Source of the DNA: Ailurus styani
Taxonomy: Eukaryota > Chordata > Mammalia > Carnivora > Ailuridae
Direction of reading: 5' to 3'
NCBI GenBank assembly: GCA_002007465.1
Contig: LNAC01000065.1
Location: 3,590,153 to 3,654,152 of the forward strand
DNA: 64,000 nt
The notes beneath the pieces were generated by a model that ran no database searches, was not told where the DNA came from, and saw nothing but the letters and a program-made list of their open reading frames with translations. Shown in pieces: positions 1-11,699 of this stretch. The position numbers were made by a program, and so were the translations under genes. Every line of letters begins with the position of its first letter. Positions within the stretch are counted from its first letter, which is position 1.

Positions 1-98
1 GCATCTGTCCCTTTTTGCTCAGATTGTCCCTTGCATCTGGGATGTCTTGTTGTCTTTATGGTTTTTCTCAACATATTCTCCCTTTTTGGCCAAATTTA

Positions 99-296
99 TT
101 TATTTATTTTTAAGATTTTATTTTAAAATCTTAAGACAGACAGAGAGAGATCACAAGTAAGCAGAGAGGCAGGCAGAGAGAGAGGAGGAAGTAGGCTCCC
201 CACTGAGCAGGAAGCCCGATTAGGGCCTCGATCCCAGGACCCTGAGATTATGACCTAGCAGAGGCTTTAACCCACTGAGCTACCCAGGTGCCCCTA
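99..296 (-). mobile_element. CAN SINE, young type
   Basis: A tRNA-Lys-derived carnivore SINE in reverse orientation: T-rich tail first, then the GCAGAGAGGCAGGCAG body, then the head ending in TACCCAGGTGCCCC. It is flanked by a perfect 18-bp target site duplication, CCTTTTTGGCCAAATTTA, at 81-98 and 297-314. The intact duplication points to a fairly recent L1-mediated insertion. Confidence 0.95.
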
Positions 297-329
297 CCTT
301 TTTGGCCAAATTTAAATGCCATTTGCTCA

Positions 330-545
330 TTAGTCCCCTCCATGACCCTGCTACTTGTCCTCTATCTTAACATGCAAATGTGCCTGTGTTCCTAGAGCTC
401 ATTTCCTTCTTTCTTATACTCTTATTAGCTGACTTCATGTCTATCTTTTCCACTGAATATAAATTGCTCAAGTGCAAGGAATTTTTCTTCTTCTCTTCTG
501 TTTCCTGCATAGAGAGTAAATGCTCACTAATTTTTCACATGGATA
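330..545 (+). repeat. L2-like LINE 3' fragment
   Basis: The stretch resembles a degraded L2 3' end: a phrase close to 'aaattgctcaagtgcaagga', then T-rich sequence, then 'gagtaaatgctcactaa', a decayed form of the usual L2/MIR terminal phrase. Assignment is by pattern memory only; boundaries are approximate. Confidence 0.45.
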
Positions 546-2116
546 AAAGATCCTGAAAGAGGGCCAAGTACATGGAAACACAGAGTATCATTAAGATGAA
601 TAATTGGAAAGAGAGAGTCCAGTAGCTTCTTGTCTGCATGATGCTTCATTTCATGATGCCTCCATCATCTCTGGCTGATTCATCAGGGAAGTGGATGAAC
701 CTGAAAATAATATTCTTCTCATGGTTGACTTCACTACTACATTTTTGTTATTTTACTCAAGAGTAATTTGAGGACATTCACCATAAAAAAGTAGAGATGA
801 AATAAAACTGAACAGAACAACAACAAACAAACAACGATAAAACCATAAAAATTGAAGTGAAAAACAACAACAAAGCTTTAAAAGCAAAATAAAACAATAA
901 GAGCCAAATCATAAAAGTGGGTGGGGGAAAAGAAAACTAGAAAGCGTATCTTCGTTAAGACAATCTCTTGTACATTCATTCTAAGGCAACATGGTGCCCA
1001 GCGTCTCTGACATAATTAAATCAGTGTTTGTCAAGGTTTTTCTTTGAGGGAGTAGGTAATTAGCATAATCAATCAAATGATTAACATAATTAAGTAGCAT
1101 ATTCCATAGCATTAATAAAATCAGTTGGACTTTTCAGGACCTGTGTAGGAAACAGACACTGAGAGCTCTAGTAAGTACCTTGAGCAGAGATGCTCTGAGC
1201 TGTTGATAGACCATCCCAGTCGTGGGTGCTGCTACTTGGATCACCTCCTCTAGGATTGATGGTATCAGATCTGGGTGGAGAGGAGGGCTTGAGCAATGTG
1301 TCTGTGATCAGGTGCTCAGGAATCCTTTGGCAGCCACCTGCAGCTCTATAAAAACAATCTCAGTAGTGTTCTGTGGACATCCTGCCACCAGTAAGAACAA
1401 GAGGTCACCGTGTGAAAGGAAGACTTGTAAACCACTGACAGGTGCAAGGAACACAAAGTTTCCTCAACATGGTGCAGTTCTAGCCTGGTTAAATATGAGG
1501 CAGGATGAAGGTGAGGGGTATTTACAAGGAAGCTGTGGAATTTCCCCCAGTGGAAGGACTGACCGTAGATCCAGAACTGAAACATGAAAGACAGGGGTCC
1601 TGTTTCTCCGTGCCTGTCTGATTTACCTCCTACTTACTTTTAGGTCACTTTTCTCTGTTTCTTCATGCAAAAACTACAAATACCAACATGAGGCATGTCT
1701 CCAGAGTCCCTCCATTTAGCTGTTCTTAAAAATTCAGTGTCATTAGGTAAGTGATTAGAGAACCTGAGTCCTCAGTGTAAACTCACAGGAGGGAGGATCC
1801 CATTAATCCAGCTTGGGTCAGTATCTACTTAATTGAACAATTTAGGTAAATTAGGTAGAAGGGGCAGAGTCCTAGAAGTTGGCTACCAGGAGGGGTTTTA
1901 GAGAAAGGGGCAGAGTGTAGGCAGCAATTACAAAGATCTCATTTAATGAATGTAAGACAGACCACATTTGCAGTGAAGACCGTGTGGAAGTTTTTGTCCA
2001 TTATGAGGAAGGACAACCAGCACATTCAGGAATCAGCTTTTATTTTCTCTTTGACTATAGGGGAAATATTTTGTAGCTTGACTAAGGCTGTACTTTGATC
2101 CTATGTGACATTACTT
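546..2116. other. No recognised gene; AT-rich unique DNA
   Basis: Mostly AT-rich. An A-rich stretch with AAC runs lies at about 785-900. A 121-codon open frame occurs at 1222-1587 on the plus strand, but its composition and peptide look random and no splice or promoter context supports it. The more GC-balanced part at 1130-1600 could be an unrecognised old LTR or pseudogene. Confidence 0.4.
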
Positions 2117-2131
2117 AAAAGTACTGAGTCT

Positions 2132-2304
2132 TGGGGCACCTGGGTGGCTCAGTCAGTTAAGCATCCAACTATTGATTCTGGCTCAGATCATGATCTCAGG
2201 ATCATGAGATTTAGCCCCCATTTGGGCTCTGTGCTCAGCAGGGAGTCTGCTTAAGAGTCTCTCTCTCCCTCTCCCTCTGCCCTACTCCCTCTCAAAAAAA
2301 AAAA
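2132..2304 (+). mobile_element. CAN SINE, older type
   Basis: Head GGGGCACCTGGGTGGCTCAG with B-box-like sequence, a CT-rich body (CTCTCTCTCCCTCTCCC) and an A tail. The duplication AAAAGTACTGAGTCT at 2117-2131 and 2305-2319 brackets it. It lacks the TACTTGTGATCTC motif of the younger copies. Confidence 0.93.
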
Positions 2305-2473
2305 AAAAGTACTGAGTCTCAGTCATTCCTGTAGAAAGCAAGAGAGTAAAGTTTGAATATACTTGTAAAATTGAAAATCATTAATAATTGCTTCCATAAT
2401 CATTTCTGCACACTTATCTTGACAAAACCAGTATCTGAGGACAACAATTAATGATTTTAATAATAGTTGTCAT

Positions 2474-2628
2474 TGGGGCTCCTGGGTGGCTCAGGTGGTT
2501 AAGCATCTGCCTTCGGCTCAGGAGATGGAGCCCCCCATCGGGCTCTCTGCTCAGTGGGAAGTCTGCTTCTCCCTCTCTCTGCCTTACCCCCTGCTCATGC
2601 TCACTCTCTCTCTTTCTCTCAAATAAAT
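2474..2628 (+). mobile_element. CAN SINE, 3' end fused to L1 3'UTR
   Basis: Head GGGGCTCCTGGGTGGCTCAG to CTCTCAAATAAAT. Instead of an A tail, the SINE runs straight into L1 3'UTR sequence at about 2629. No clear target duplication around the SINE alone was found, so either a chimeric insertion or a later rearrangement joined them. Confidence 0.85.
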
Positions 2629-2790
2629 GGATAGGGTGGGTGGGTTATGGACATTGGGGAGGGCTTGCGCTATGGTGAATGCTGTGAAATGTGTAAACTT
2701 GATGATTCACAGACCTGTACCCCTGGGGCAAATAATACATTATATGCTAATTAAAAAAATAAAATAAAAAGAACTGTTCCTAAAAAAAAA
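2629..2790 (+). mobile_element. L1 3'UTR end (carnivore L1)
   Basis: Matches the 3' ends of the two young L1s elsewhere in this window (13,010-13,986 and 52,021-52,542): GGGTTATGGACATTGGGGAG, then GATTCACAGACCTGTACCCC, TGGGGCAAATAATA and an A-rich tail. Only about 160 bp is present, joined directly to the upstream SINE. Confidence 0.88.
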
Positions 2791-4060
2791 AATAGCATTT
2801 CTTGCTATGGACATTAGTCAGTATTTGGCCTTCAGCTATGACGTCATGCACTCAGCCACTGTAATCACTTATAAAGAAAATCCATGTAGACTAAGACATG
2901 AATGATAACAGTTCTCTATGAACCGTCAAAAATGATGAGAGTTGTGGTGACAGGAGCAATGGGCAGCAGCTACTTCCTTTTCCCCTCCACTCCTTCAGGG
3001 CCACCCAGCGGACTATTCTCTTCCTTTGTTTCCTTTGGCTCCTTGCCTTTTCCCCTCCCCTCGGGTACCTGTTTCTGTTTTTTAATACTCCTGTAGAGTC
3101 CTACATAGGTCCACAATCTCAACCTCCACACTCTCAGCCAGAACAGGGAGCTATGCTTTTTGCTCTTTCCTTCTAAAATGTAAACCTTTATGGAGATGAT
3201 TAAAATATAAGTTGCATTTCTGAGTCAGACCAAACTCCAGCAGGCACATTTTAAGAATTACTCTGCAATATAGTTCTTCATTTTCTTCTTTTATATTTTT
3301 AAGTAATGACTTTTTTTTTTGCGTTGTACTATGACTTTATTATGCTTTAGTTCTGATGACAGTACTACCAAAATAACAATAGTGTCTGCTCCAGTAATTT
3401 AACAGAGTGAAACTTACCACCATCCATTCTGAAGCATTAATAAGAAGCTTGGTGCTAAGTGAGCCTCAGTGCAGTTGGAAGAAAAGGCATAGACATCAGG
3501 TGTGAAAAGTTTACCTCAAAACAAACTATGTATTATGACAATTTGAGAGTCTAATAGTTATATATTTTCCTTTTTGTATTTCTGTTGTTATAGAAAATCT
3601 AGTGAACCTTTATTATTCTATTCTTTATTCCGTTTCCAATCTAATTTCATATAACTGTATGACAAGAACCTTTTCATACTTCCTTCATATTACCTCAGCT
3701 CAGGACACAACAGGTGTTCAATAAATGTTTGTTGATTGAGCTATATGAACAAATATTTATCCTTGTAAAAAGTTTTCTCAAGTTTTTAGTAAGATCTATG
3801 AAAAATCAATGTTAAGATAGAATGCAGTTTTTCTCTCTTCCTGTTTCCCTTTCCTTCCTTAATAATTCAGATGAGGTTGATAAAGGTGTTGATATCATTT
3901 GAAATGGGGAGCCATGGTGGCCCAGAGTGATCTGGCAGTCAGAGGTCCCACAGGACAGGAAGGGCACCTACGTATGAGGGTGGCTCCACATGGTTAGTGA
4001 GAACCTGAAGAAATCTATGTGGATGGGTGGCCTTCTGTAAGGTGTCAGAGTCCAAGCTAT
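2791..4060. other. No gene seen; possible L2/MIR tail at 3,690-3,745
   Basis: Unique-looking sequence without a supported gene. The segment around 3,690-3,745 ends in 'gttcaataaatgtttgttga', the terminal phrase shared by L2 and MIR relics. No other repeat was recognised. Confidence 0.4.
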
Positions 4061-4063
4061 TTA

Positions 4064-4066
4064 AGG

Positions 4067-4143
<77 letters not shown>
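4064..4143. repeat. (GT)n microsatellite
   Basis: About 38 GT units, nearly pure apart from one interruption near the 5' end (GTTTGTG). It produces apparent poly-Val/Cys and poly-Thr/His open frames on the two strands; these are not genes. Its purity makes it a probable polymorphic marker. Confidence 0.98.
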
Positions 4144-4144
<1 letters not shown>

Positions 4145-4149
4145 TATGT

Positions 4150-5079
4150 GGAGTGGCTGGCATGACAAGTGAAGGCCCAGTTGGGGTGAGGAGAATATCC
4201 GTGCTGGCTTTGAGTCTCTGGAAAGGGAATTGGTGGTGGCAAAGGTGGAATATTGGTGATACAGAAAGGAGTTGGTTAAATAAACACATATACTAAAGAT
4301 AATGGGAGTCTGTTTCCCATGGTTGGAAAGGCATTACAAGTACAGCAAAGGAGAAAACTATAGTGGAACCTGTAGATTGAATTCGACACTATTGATGTGA
4401 ATTTATGACTCTCCATATAGATCAAGGAAGATAGATAACTATAAAAATAAATGTAGTTATGTATTTAGAAATACATTGAATGTGTGTGATTATGAATGTG
4501 TTAAGTGTATACACACATATATTGCCTAGGTCTGTCTGCTGAGAGGACTCTGGAGCAGCCATTCTCTAGAAAAAGGATCCAGGACTCTTTGAGAAATGCC
4601 CCTTTCAGGTCTGAGACAGGGGAAGTTTGATAAACCTGTCATCTTACGACAGACAAAGAACACAAAACCTTTCTCGGAGGTGTTCTCCCTGGCCAAACCA
4701 AGTTCAATTTGGGGTATCAAAATAATTAGTAGATTATAGCCCATTGATAAAATAGGAAACCGTGAATCCATGATTATATAATTAAGTGAATGAACAGATG
4801 AAAAGTTTGATCAGAAACAGGGTATTTAAATGGTTTCAAAGTACCTTCTCACAAAACAGTTACCAAGCTGTTTTACTTTAGAGAAACATGGCAGCTCCCA
4901 TGCTAATCAAGTGATCAAAGTGAACAGCATTATCAAAGGGACAAATTGAAATTATGCCCCAATTCTTATATATTAGATGAATAAGTAATAAGGAATTAAT
5001 ACACATAAAATTTGAAGTATATATAGAAGTCTTATCAGTCAATAAAAATAATAGGTGGCAAAACTGATAAACATTTGTT
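4150..5079. other. No gene seen; possible old L1 3' relic
   Basis: No supported gene. The portion at about 4,690-4,830, with phrases such as 'gaatccatgattatataatt', looks like degraded L1M untranslated sequence, but I cannot align it with confidence. Confidence 0.3.
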
Positions 5080-6290
5080 AAGTTTGACCAAGAGGGAAAT
5101 AACATGAATACTAAAATAATAATAGAATATAAGATACAGGGCTATTAACTGGAGCTGTGGCGATGAACAAATTTGAACAAAATACTACTTACAGATTTGG
5201 ACCAATAAAATAGCTATTATTTTTCTAAGAAAATGTAAATTAATAGCAATGACTCAAAAAGAAGTAGAAAATCTAAAACCATCAGTAACTGTAGAAGAAA
5301 TTGAAAATATAATCAGAAATTTCTCACAAAGGAAAAACCTAATGCTGGATGGTTTACTGTAAGTTTTATAAAAATTTTAAAGGAATAGCTAATTCTCATG
5401 TTTTAGAAAACCTTCCAGAAGATTAAAAAAGGTGGAAAGCTATCTAATTAATCTTCCAAAGCTAGCTTTAGAGTGATACCAAAACTATGATTTTAATACA
5501 TAAAAAGGCAAACTTCTAGTAGTATTCTAATTATAAATAGATGCAAAAATTCAAATAAGGTGTTAGCAAGGAAATTGCAGCAGAATATTGAAGGTATGAG
5601 TAAGTAGGGATTATAACAGGAATTTAGATTTTTCATCAGGAAATCTAATGTGATTCTCTATAGAAACAGATTAAGGGGGGGGGAAATCATGTAATTATTT
5701 TAACTGATGCCCTTCAAAAAACATTTCATAAAATCTAACATCAATGAATATGAAAAACTCTTCACTTGGGACAGAAGTTTCTTTTTTTTAAGATTTTTTT
5801 TTTTAATTTATTTGAGAGAGACAGCACACAAGCAGGGGGCAGAGGAGTGGGGAGGGAGATGCAGAGGGAGAGGGAGAGGCAAACTCCCCACAGAGAGCTG
5901 GGCATGGGGGTGGATCCCAGAACCCAGAGATCATGACGTGAATGGAAGACAGACGCTAAACCAACTGAGCCACCTAGGCACCCCTGAAGAAGGGAAGTTT
6001 CTTAACATGCTGATGGGTATCCATGGGCTATCTACAGCAAGCATCACAGAAAATGGTGTGATTTTTGAAGCATTCTTACTGAGGAATAAGATAAAGATGC
6101 TATTATTATACCTTTTCAACACTGTGCTCAAAGACTAAGCCCAAGCAATAAATTTGATTAAAACAAACAAACAAAAAGAAGTAAAAATGAGAACTATTGG
6201 AAAGGTGGAGGCAAATGTCATTATATGTAAATGACATAAATAATCTAAAATAGAAAACCATGAATTTAATGAGCAAGTGTTTAAGACTAT
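5080..6290 (+). mobile_element. Old L1 (L1M-type) ORF2 fragment, interrupted by a SINE
   Basis: Contains decayed reverse transcriptase coding sequence in sense orientation: 'caaaaagaagtagaaaatct', then a region equivalent to the PGPDGF motif area, and after the nested SINE 'ccttttcaacactgtgctca', equivalent to the LFN segment. Many stops and indels make it non-functional. A SINE splits it at 5,784-5,984. Confidence 0.8.
5784..5984 (-). mobile_element. CAN SINE, older type, nested in L1
   Basis: Reverse orientation: T-rich tail, AGCAGGGGGCAGAGGAG body and head ending CACCTAGGCACCCC. It sits inside the old L1. The repeat GAAGTTTCTT at 5774-5783 and 5994-6003 may be the target duplication, although nine bases separate the second copy from the SINE end. 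Confidence 0.88.
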
Positions 6291-7060
6291 TAATGGTTTA
6301 AGAGATTTAAACCATTATTAGAGTGAAAAGATCCAGGCTTATGGGAAAGACTACTGTGAATGATGCCACTCTAGTTTTAGTCCCCTTTTGGCCAGATGAG
6401 AAAATTATCTTTATATTGAAAACCATTATTAAATATTTGTATTGTGTTAACTCAAGTTGTTTTCATAAGAAATCACTTTGCTATCTTTAGATACAAGGCT
6501 TCTGTGCATTTATGTCATTATTTGGGAAAAAAAATTTCAAAATAGAAAATAGAATTAGACTGGGAGTCAATAAGTTCGCTATCCTCCCAAAATATCCATT
6601 TTCAGATATTCACTTCCCTTTTCATCTGCTTATGGAAAATCATCACAAAAGTAGATTCACAAATTGGAATACATATAAACTCATAATCTATATTTGCAGT
6701 GGAGTTCCATTTCTTTTTATTTAAATGACCTTCTGAGATATAGAAATTATTATTATTGTCATCATTACTTTCATGCATCATTGAACCCTTTTTGAGTCAT
6801 TGATCCAAATTTTCAAATAGGGGCATTAACTCAGCAGGATACTTACAATAGAAAATAGTAAATTCACGATTATAAAAAATATACCACAAATGGTGGAACA
6901 TTTCATCAGCAGAGACAAAAAAAAGCATTCTGTTAACCGAAGAAGAGGCAAGAAGGATTGATAAACACACTTCTGGTGCCTACAACAATTTTTCAGAAGG
7001 TGATGATTATTATACATGTAACAAGATTTCTGTGAAAATCAAATTATTTCACATCAAAAG
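6291..7060. other. No gene or repeat recognised
   Basis: AT-rich sequence without a supported gene. Short open frames on both strands have no coding character. Confidence 0.4.
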
Positions 7061-7470
7061 TTTATGAAATGCTTGTTAACGTAATCATTCCATTGCTATT
7101 TTCTTCTAAAGCTTTCATGTTATCTGAAGACCACTTGACTGACCCCCAGATGTCTGGAAACCTCACTTCAGGAAGCTCTCTTCCACATATTTGAGGAATG
7201 GAAGTTGAGGCAACATCTGGGTTAAAATTATACAGATGTGGTACAGTTAAGAGATACTGCTCATCACGCATTTATTTCTATTGGAGGAGAACCTCAGGGC
7301 CATTTACTGGTACAGAGCCTAGAGCTGACACTTTCTTCTCCACATTTGAGAACTTATTACCAAGTGTTCAGTAGCTTCCGTGAAGATGATGATGATTTAG
7401 AAGTCATTGGCAGGGGGAGAGCAGAGCCACATAGAACTTTCTTCCCCAATAAAAGCGTCTTTTAATACTG
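7061..7470. other. Unassigned stretch, open on both strands
   Basis: This 400-bp stretch is less AT-rich than its surroundings. It holds a 69-codon frame on the minus strand (7,062-7,271) and a 75-codon frame on the plus strand (7,238-7,465). The minus frame has a coding-like composition with an acidic C-terminus, but a stop precedes its ATG and no good acceptor site precedes it. It could be an old pseudogene fragment; I cannot identify a parent. Confidence 0.25.
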
Positions 7471-8583
7471 CCTATATCTTGTCTCCATTTTCAAAAGGAA
7501 GATATTAATCTTCAGTTTAAAGGAAACCATCCAAAAATATTTTCCAAAGTATTAAATCTACTTTTTTTTTGTTATTACAATAGCCAAGAAATAAATCTGA
7601 GTTTATTTAGTATAAACTTGGTGCTTTAAGACAAAGCAAACAAAAGCCTTCAAATTGCTTAGGAAAATATCCAAATTTGATGGAGCCTTTAGACATTGAT
7701 TTAAGCATGTGGCTTTTGGTTTTTGCATATTGAAGGATTGGATATGACAAAGTCAAAAATGTATGCACATGCGAGTGCATGTGGAAACAGAGAGAGAGAG
7801 AGAGAGAGAGAGGGAAAGACTTCTGTGGACTATTCCCTTTGATAACCTTATGTTTTCCTGGCTTTGAAGTGGAAATATCTGGTATTTCCAGCTTGGACTA
7901 AATCACAGATTTCTAATGAGTTTCCTTGATATTTGCTCTGACCCGATTCAGGTCAGCTTATTGCTTTTGCTTGCAGTTGAAAAGCAGAGGAGCAAGAGGT
8001 AAGCCTTCCTTTGCTCATTAAGGTTTCAGCGAGTGATCTTAACTCAAGCATTTCTAATTAAAATGTAAAGATCATTAGTATGCGCCATTAACAGAGGTTT
8101 GTCTTTCGGCTCAGAACACTCCCATGGAGATGCCAGGCGAGCTCCTGCACCCACTGGTGCTAGACAATTGCTGCTCTTGGCAAGGTCTCAGAACAGGCTG
8201 GGGATTCTGTCTGTTACCTGAGCTGCTGGTGACAACTTATGTCAGGCAGGGCAAGGAGGAGCCAAGAGAAGAAACAAACTGCAAAGGCAGCTTTTCCTTT
8301 TCACTGCCACCAATTCCCAGCCCTGGCATTGCTGAGTGAGAAACAGGCAGAGGCGTATTGAAGCTGATAAGAAAGACATTAAATCATATTTTGAAGCTAT
8401 TTATCACCCCTCTCTCAATATAAGACGTATATTCATACGGTAGAGGATCTTTTTTTTTTTTCCATTTAGGGCTTAAGGAATTCAAGTTTCTACATAATCC
8501 ACATCATGCAAAATATTTTAATGTGTCATGTTTCCCTAAAAAAGAAATATTACCTTTGGCTTGACATTTTAAATTGAGATATT
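7471..8583. other. Unique DNA with a short (GA)n; no gene
   Basis: A (GA)n run lies at about 7,790-7,812. The part at 7,880-8,110 has mixed base composition and contains TAATTA-type sites; it looks more like conserved non-coding DNA than repeat, but that is only an impression. No gene is supported. Confidence 0.35.
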
Positions 8584-8594
8584 AGCTGAAAGAA

Positions 8595-8790
8595 TTTTTT
8601 TTTTTTTTTTTTTAAGAGCTGGAGAGAGAGACAGAATGGGGAGGGAGGGGCAGAAGGACAAGGAGAGGGAGAATCTTAAGGAGGTTCCACATGAAGCCTG
8701 ATGCGGGGCTCTTTCTCACAACCCTGAGATCATGACCTGAGCCAAAATCAAGAGTCAAATGCTTAACCAACTGAGCCACCCAGGCGCCCC
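8595..8790 (-). mobile_element. CAN SINE, older type
   Basis: Reverse orientation with a long T run, GGGGAGGGAGGGGCAG body and head ending GAGCCACCCAGGCGCCCC. The duplication AGCTGAAAGAA at 8584-8594 and 8791-8801 is intact. Confidence 0.93.
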
Positions 8791-8801
8791 AGCTGAAAGA
8801 A

Positions 8802-10079
8802 ATTTTTAATTGTAATTGCTGAGCTATTTGATTTTGAATATGAAAATTGTGATTAATTAAATCTTTAAAGCCACATAATATGAGCAGAAATCAAATGGAG
8901 AATTTAACCCATAGCTTGTAATATTTATGGCTTTTTTTATATATATTATGTTAAAAGACTAAACTGAAGAGACATGACGAACAGCCAGTTAAAATAGAGA
9001 GAGCTATGGGAATGTCCAATTACTTAGCCTTCATCTTAGGAATATTAATGTAGGGACTTAAGACAAATTAAAAATAAGAATAAAATTACTTTAATCGTGT
9101 CCTAAACACTCTAGTAATTATACAAAATGTTTGTTAATTTATTGGTTTTATTTGTTTCTCTATATAATCATCTGAACTTCTGACCGTTTCAATTAAGTTA
9201 CAGTATAATTAGTGTTTCTATTAAAGTATTTGGAGTTAATAGAATGCAACATTTCTTTCATAATCAAGATTATTATGTTGCCTGGGGTATTTGTGATTTC
9301 AAATTTAGTTAGACTCAATGGCAAATACTAATAATTTCCATGTACATTTTTATGATTTTCATCTTATTGATTAACCTTTGAACTACTTGAGAAAGAAATA
9401 TGAGCATTGACTTTATACCATGGTTTTTATATAAAATTCATCCAAGGTTTAGAACATTTGGAGACTTGAAAAACTCACACTAACCTGTCTAGGAGGAAGA
9501 AAGTATTCCCCTAATATACTTGTAATAAGAAGGTGCTGGGTTTTAATCTATGTCAAAAATAAAATGTGTACTCCACAAAAGACTGTTAATAATTTGAGGG
9601 TGCCAAGAAAGATAATCATCTATTTACTATGACAGCAAGAAAGAATTGGAGCAGTAGAGTTGAAGTCAAGGAAGAGAAATATTACAAATAACTTTCCTTT
9701 ATAATGAGAACAGATATTATCTAGATTTTCATTTAGATATGGGTATTGGAATATAATGGGAGAAGCCCAAATACCACATATTTTTTCAATAGAAATAATT
9801 TGTCAAGTATAAATCTCTGCATTCAATTGTCAAAGTTTTAGAGGACTCCAAATTTAAGCATTTATAAATCAGAAAAAAATGTTAGATTACATATTCTACT
9901 GTCATTGTGGTTCATATTCAAATACTTGCTCACTTAAAAATATATGTAAGTATGTATAATGACCAAGTGCTTTCCTCTTAGACACTGAGTAAGCCCAGTA
10001 AGGCAACTCGGCCAAACACAAATAGTCAATTTACTCCAAGCTGAGCTTATCAGAACCTAAAAAACCATAACCATGTGTA
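8802..10079. other. AT-rich unique DNA; no gene seen
   Basis: About 1.3 kb with no recognised repeat, RNA gene or plausible coding frame. Composition is uniformly AT-rich. Confidence 0.4.
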
Positions 10080-10223
10080 CAGTGGTTATCAAACTTGAGT
10101 GAGCATCAGAATCACCTAGAGGGCTCATTAAATCCATATTGTTAGGCTCCACCCTCAACGTCTCTAACAAGTTCCCAGGTGATGTTGATGTTGCTATCTG
10201 GGGTCACATTTTGAGAACCACTA
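10080..10223 (+). mobile_element. MER5A (hAT-Charlie DNA transposon relic)
   Basis: Starts with CAGTGGTTATCAAACTTGAG and ends TTTTGAGAACCACTA, which are the inverted termini of MER5A. The interior GCATCAGAATCACCTAGAGG and AACAAGTTCCCAGGTGATG match the family as I know it. It is internally shortened and never coded for a transposase. Confidence 0.88.
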
Positions 10224-11699
10224 CATTAGAAGATACCTCTGAGATTTTCAGAAAAGATTTCCTTGCCTTATTCCAGTTTTCACTTTGGCTAGAATTTTTT
10301 TTTTCTGTGTAATTCAACAGAAAAAAATGACCTTAACTTGTAACATTACTGTAAGATGCTGTCTGCCATTATTTTTCACACTGGGTTCCATATACCAACA
10401 AAATTTAATCACATATGTCTAAAATAAACATTTTTATAAATGTATAATATCTATCTATCAACTACCAAAATACAACTTTATGCTGGATTGGCTTGCATTC
10501 TGTTAAGCTTCTAAATATCTTAGTGATTTTGAACTTAAAGCTGGAGATGATGGTTAGAAATGGGTTAGAAGTTGGAGGAAACTCTTAGGTAGAGCTGAGT
10601 GACCCATTAGTGGCTTCTAGAGAGAGATGGGTAAGGAAAATTTGTAGGAAGTCTTAAAGACATCTGATATCTTGAATAATTCTGTCCCTTTACAGAGATG
10701 TTTCAGCATTGAGATGTTCTAATATCTGAGACTAATGCTAATTTAAAAAATATAAAATCAGGTATACGTGAATAGTTACTTTGGATTGACTCTACATGAT
10801 TGCTTTCCTTTCCCTCCTACTACACACTTTCTGGTCAGTCCTCCTCAATCCAAGCAGATCTTCCAATTTATAGCCACTAGCACCATCCTAATGTCAGTTA
10901 AACCTTGCCTGGCAACTGAGGTGATGGGAGCAGACGTTAGGCGAATAGCTGTGGAACATCTGTTTGAACTGCCTGCTGTTCCCTGCTGAGAGCTGCTGGA
11001 GCATGCAAAGGGTTTACACTCTTTCTCCTTCTCTGGCTCCCACCTGCCCATGCTTGATGAGACATTTAAAAATCAGAGACCATTACAGGGGGCAGGCTTC
11101 CTAGTAGAGGAGATTCCTCCAGTCCCCTCCCAGGAGTCTGTCTGCTCTCTGTGGGAAGAGGAGGGCCATGACTATGGGCAGGCAGTGGTGTATTATCCCT
11201 ACATCTTGTATCATCTCAAGCCTGTTTAGGCAAACATTTGAGAATCCAAGTATTTGTTGGAAGATTGCCTCTGATTTTTTTTAATTTTCACCATGGTTTC
11301 GATATTTGGGATGTGGCAAATTAGCATCCGTTTCTGAAAATTCAACACCTTATATTCACTGAAAACCCTTTTGATCTTTATTTGATCAGAAACTATAGGG
11401 TGTGATGGTAGTGGAATTATAGGTGTATGTATAAGGTATGGAACTAAATTAAGAGGTGGAGCTTACATTCAGATGGGGATCTAGAAAAATTCAAAAAGGG
11501 CATGGCACCTGAGCAGGTGGGAGCATACATGTGTTATTATAACAGCTATAAATGAAACCATAAAACACTCAAACCATACATTTTGTGTTTGTCCATATAA
11601 AGATTTAGTGTATATTGTTCTGAAACATTCTGTTTGGCTTGAAAGTATGCCTTGGACATTTTTCCAACTTGGTAGATACAGATATACTTCATTCATTTT
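10224..11699. other. No gene or repeat recognised
   Basis: Mixed-composition DNA. Small frames at 10,768-10,989 (plus) and 10,845-11,051 (minus) overlap each other and show no protein-like features. A moderately GC-richer stretch lies at 10,900-11,220. Confidence 0.4.

Noticed and set aside
1222..1587. 121-codon frame as a gene
   Set aside because: No domain, splice or promoter support, random-looking residues and a competing frame on the opposite strand.
2132..2200. tRNA genes at SINE heads
   Set aside because: The heads descend from tRNA-Lys and keep A- and B-box-like sequence, but they are parts of SINEs and do not fold as complete tRNAs.
3939..4296. Frames rich in Val/Cys or Thr/His
   Set aside because: They are translations of the (GT)n repeat.
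5707..6138. 143-codon frame as a gene
   Set aside because: It crosses from L1 ORF2 relic through a reverse SINE and back into L1.
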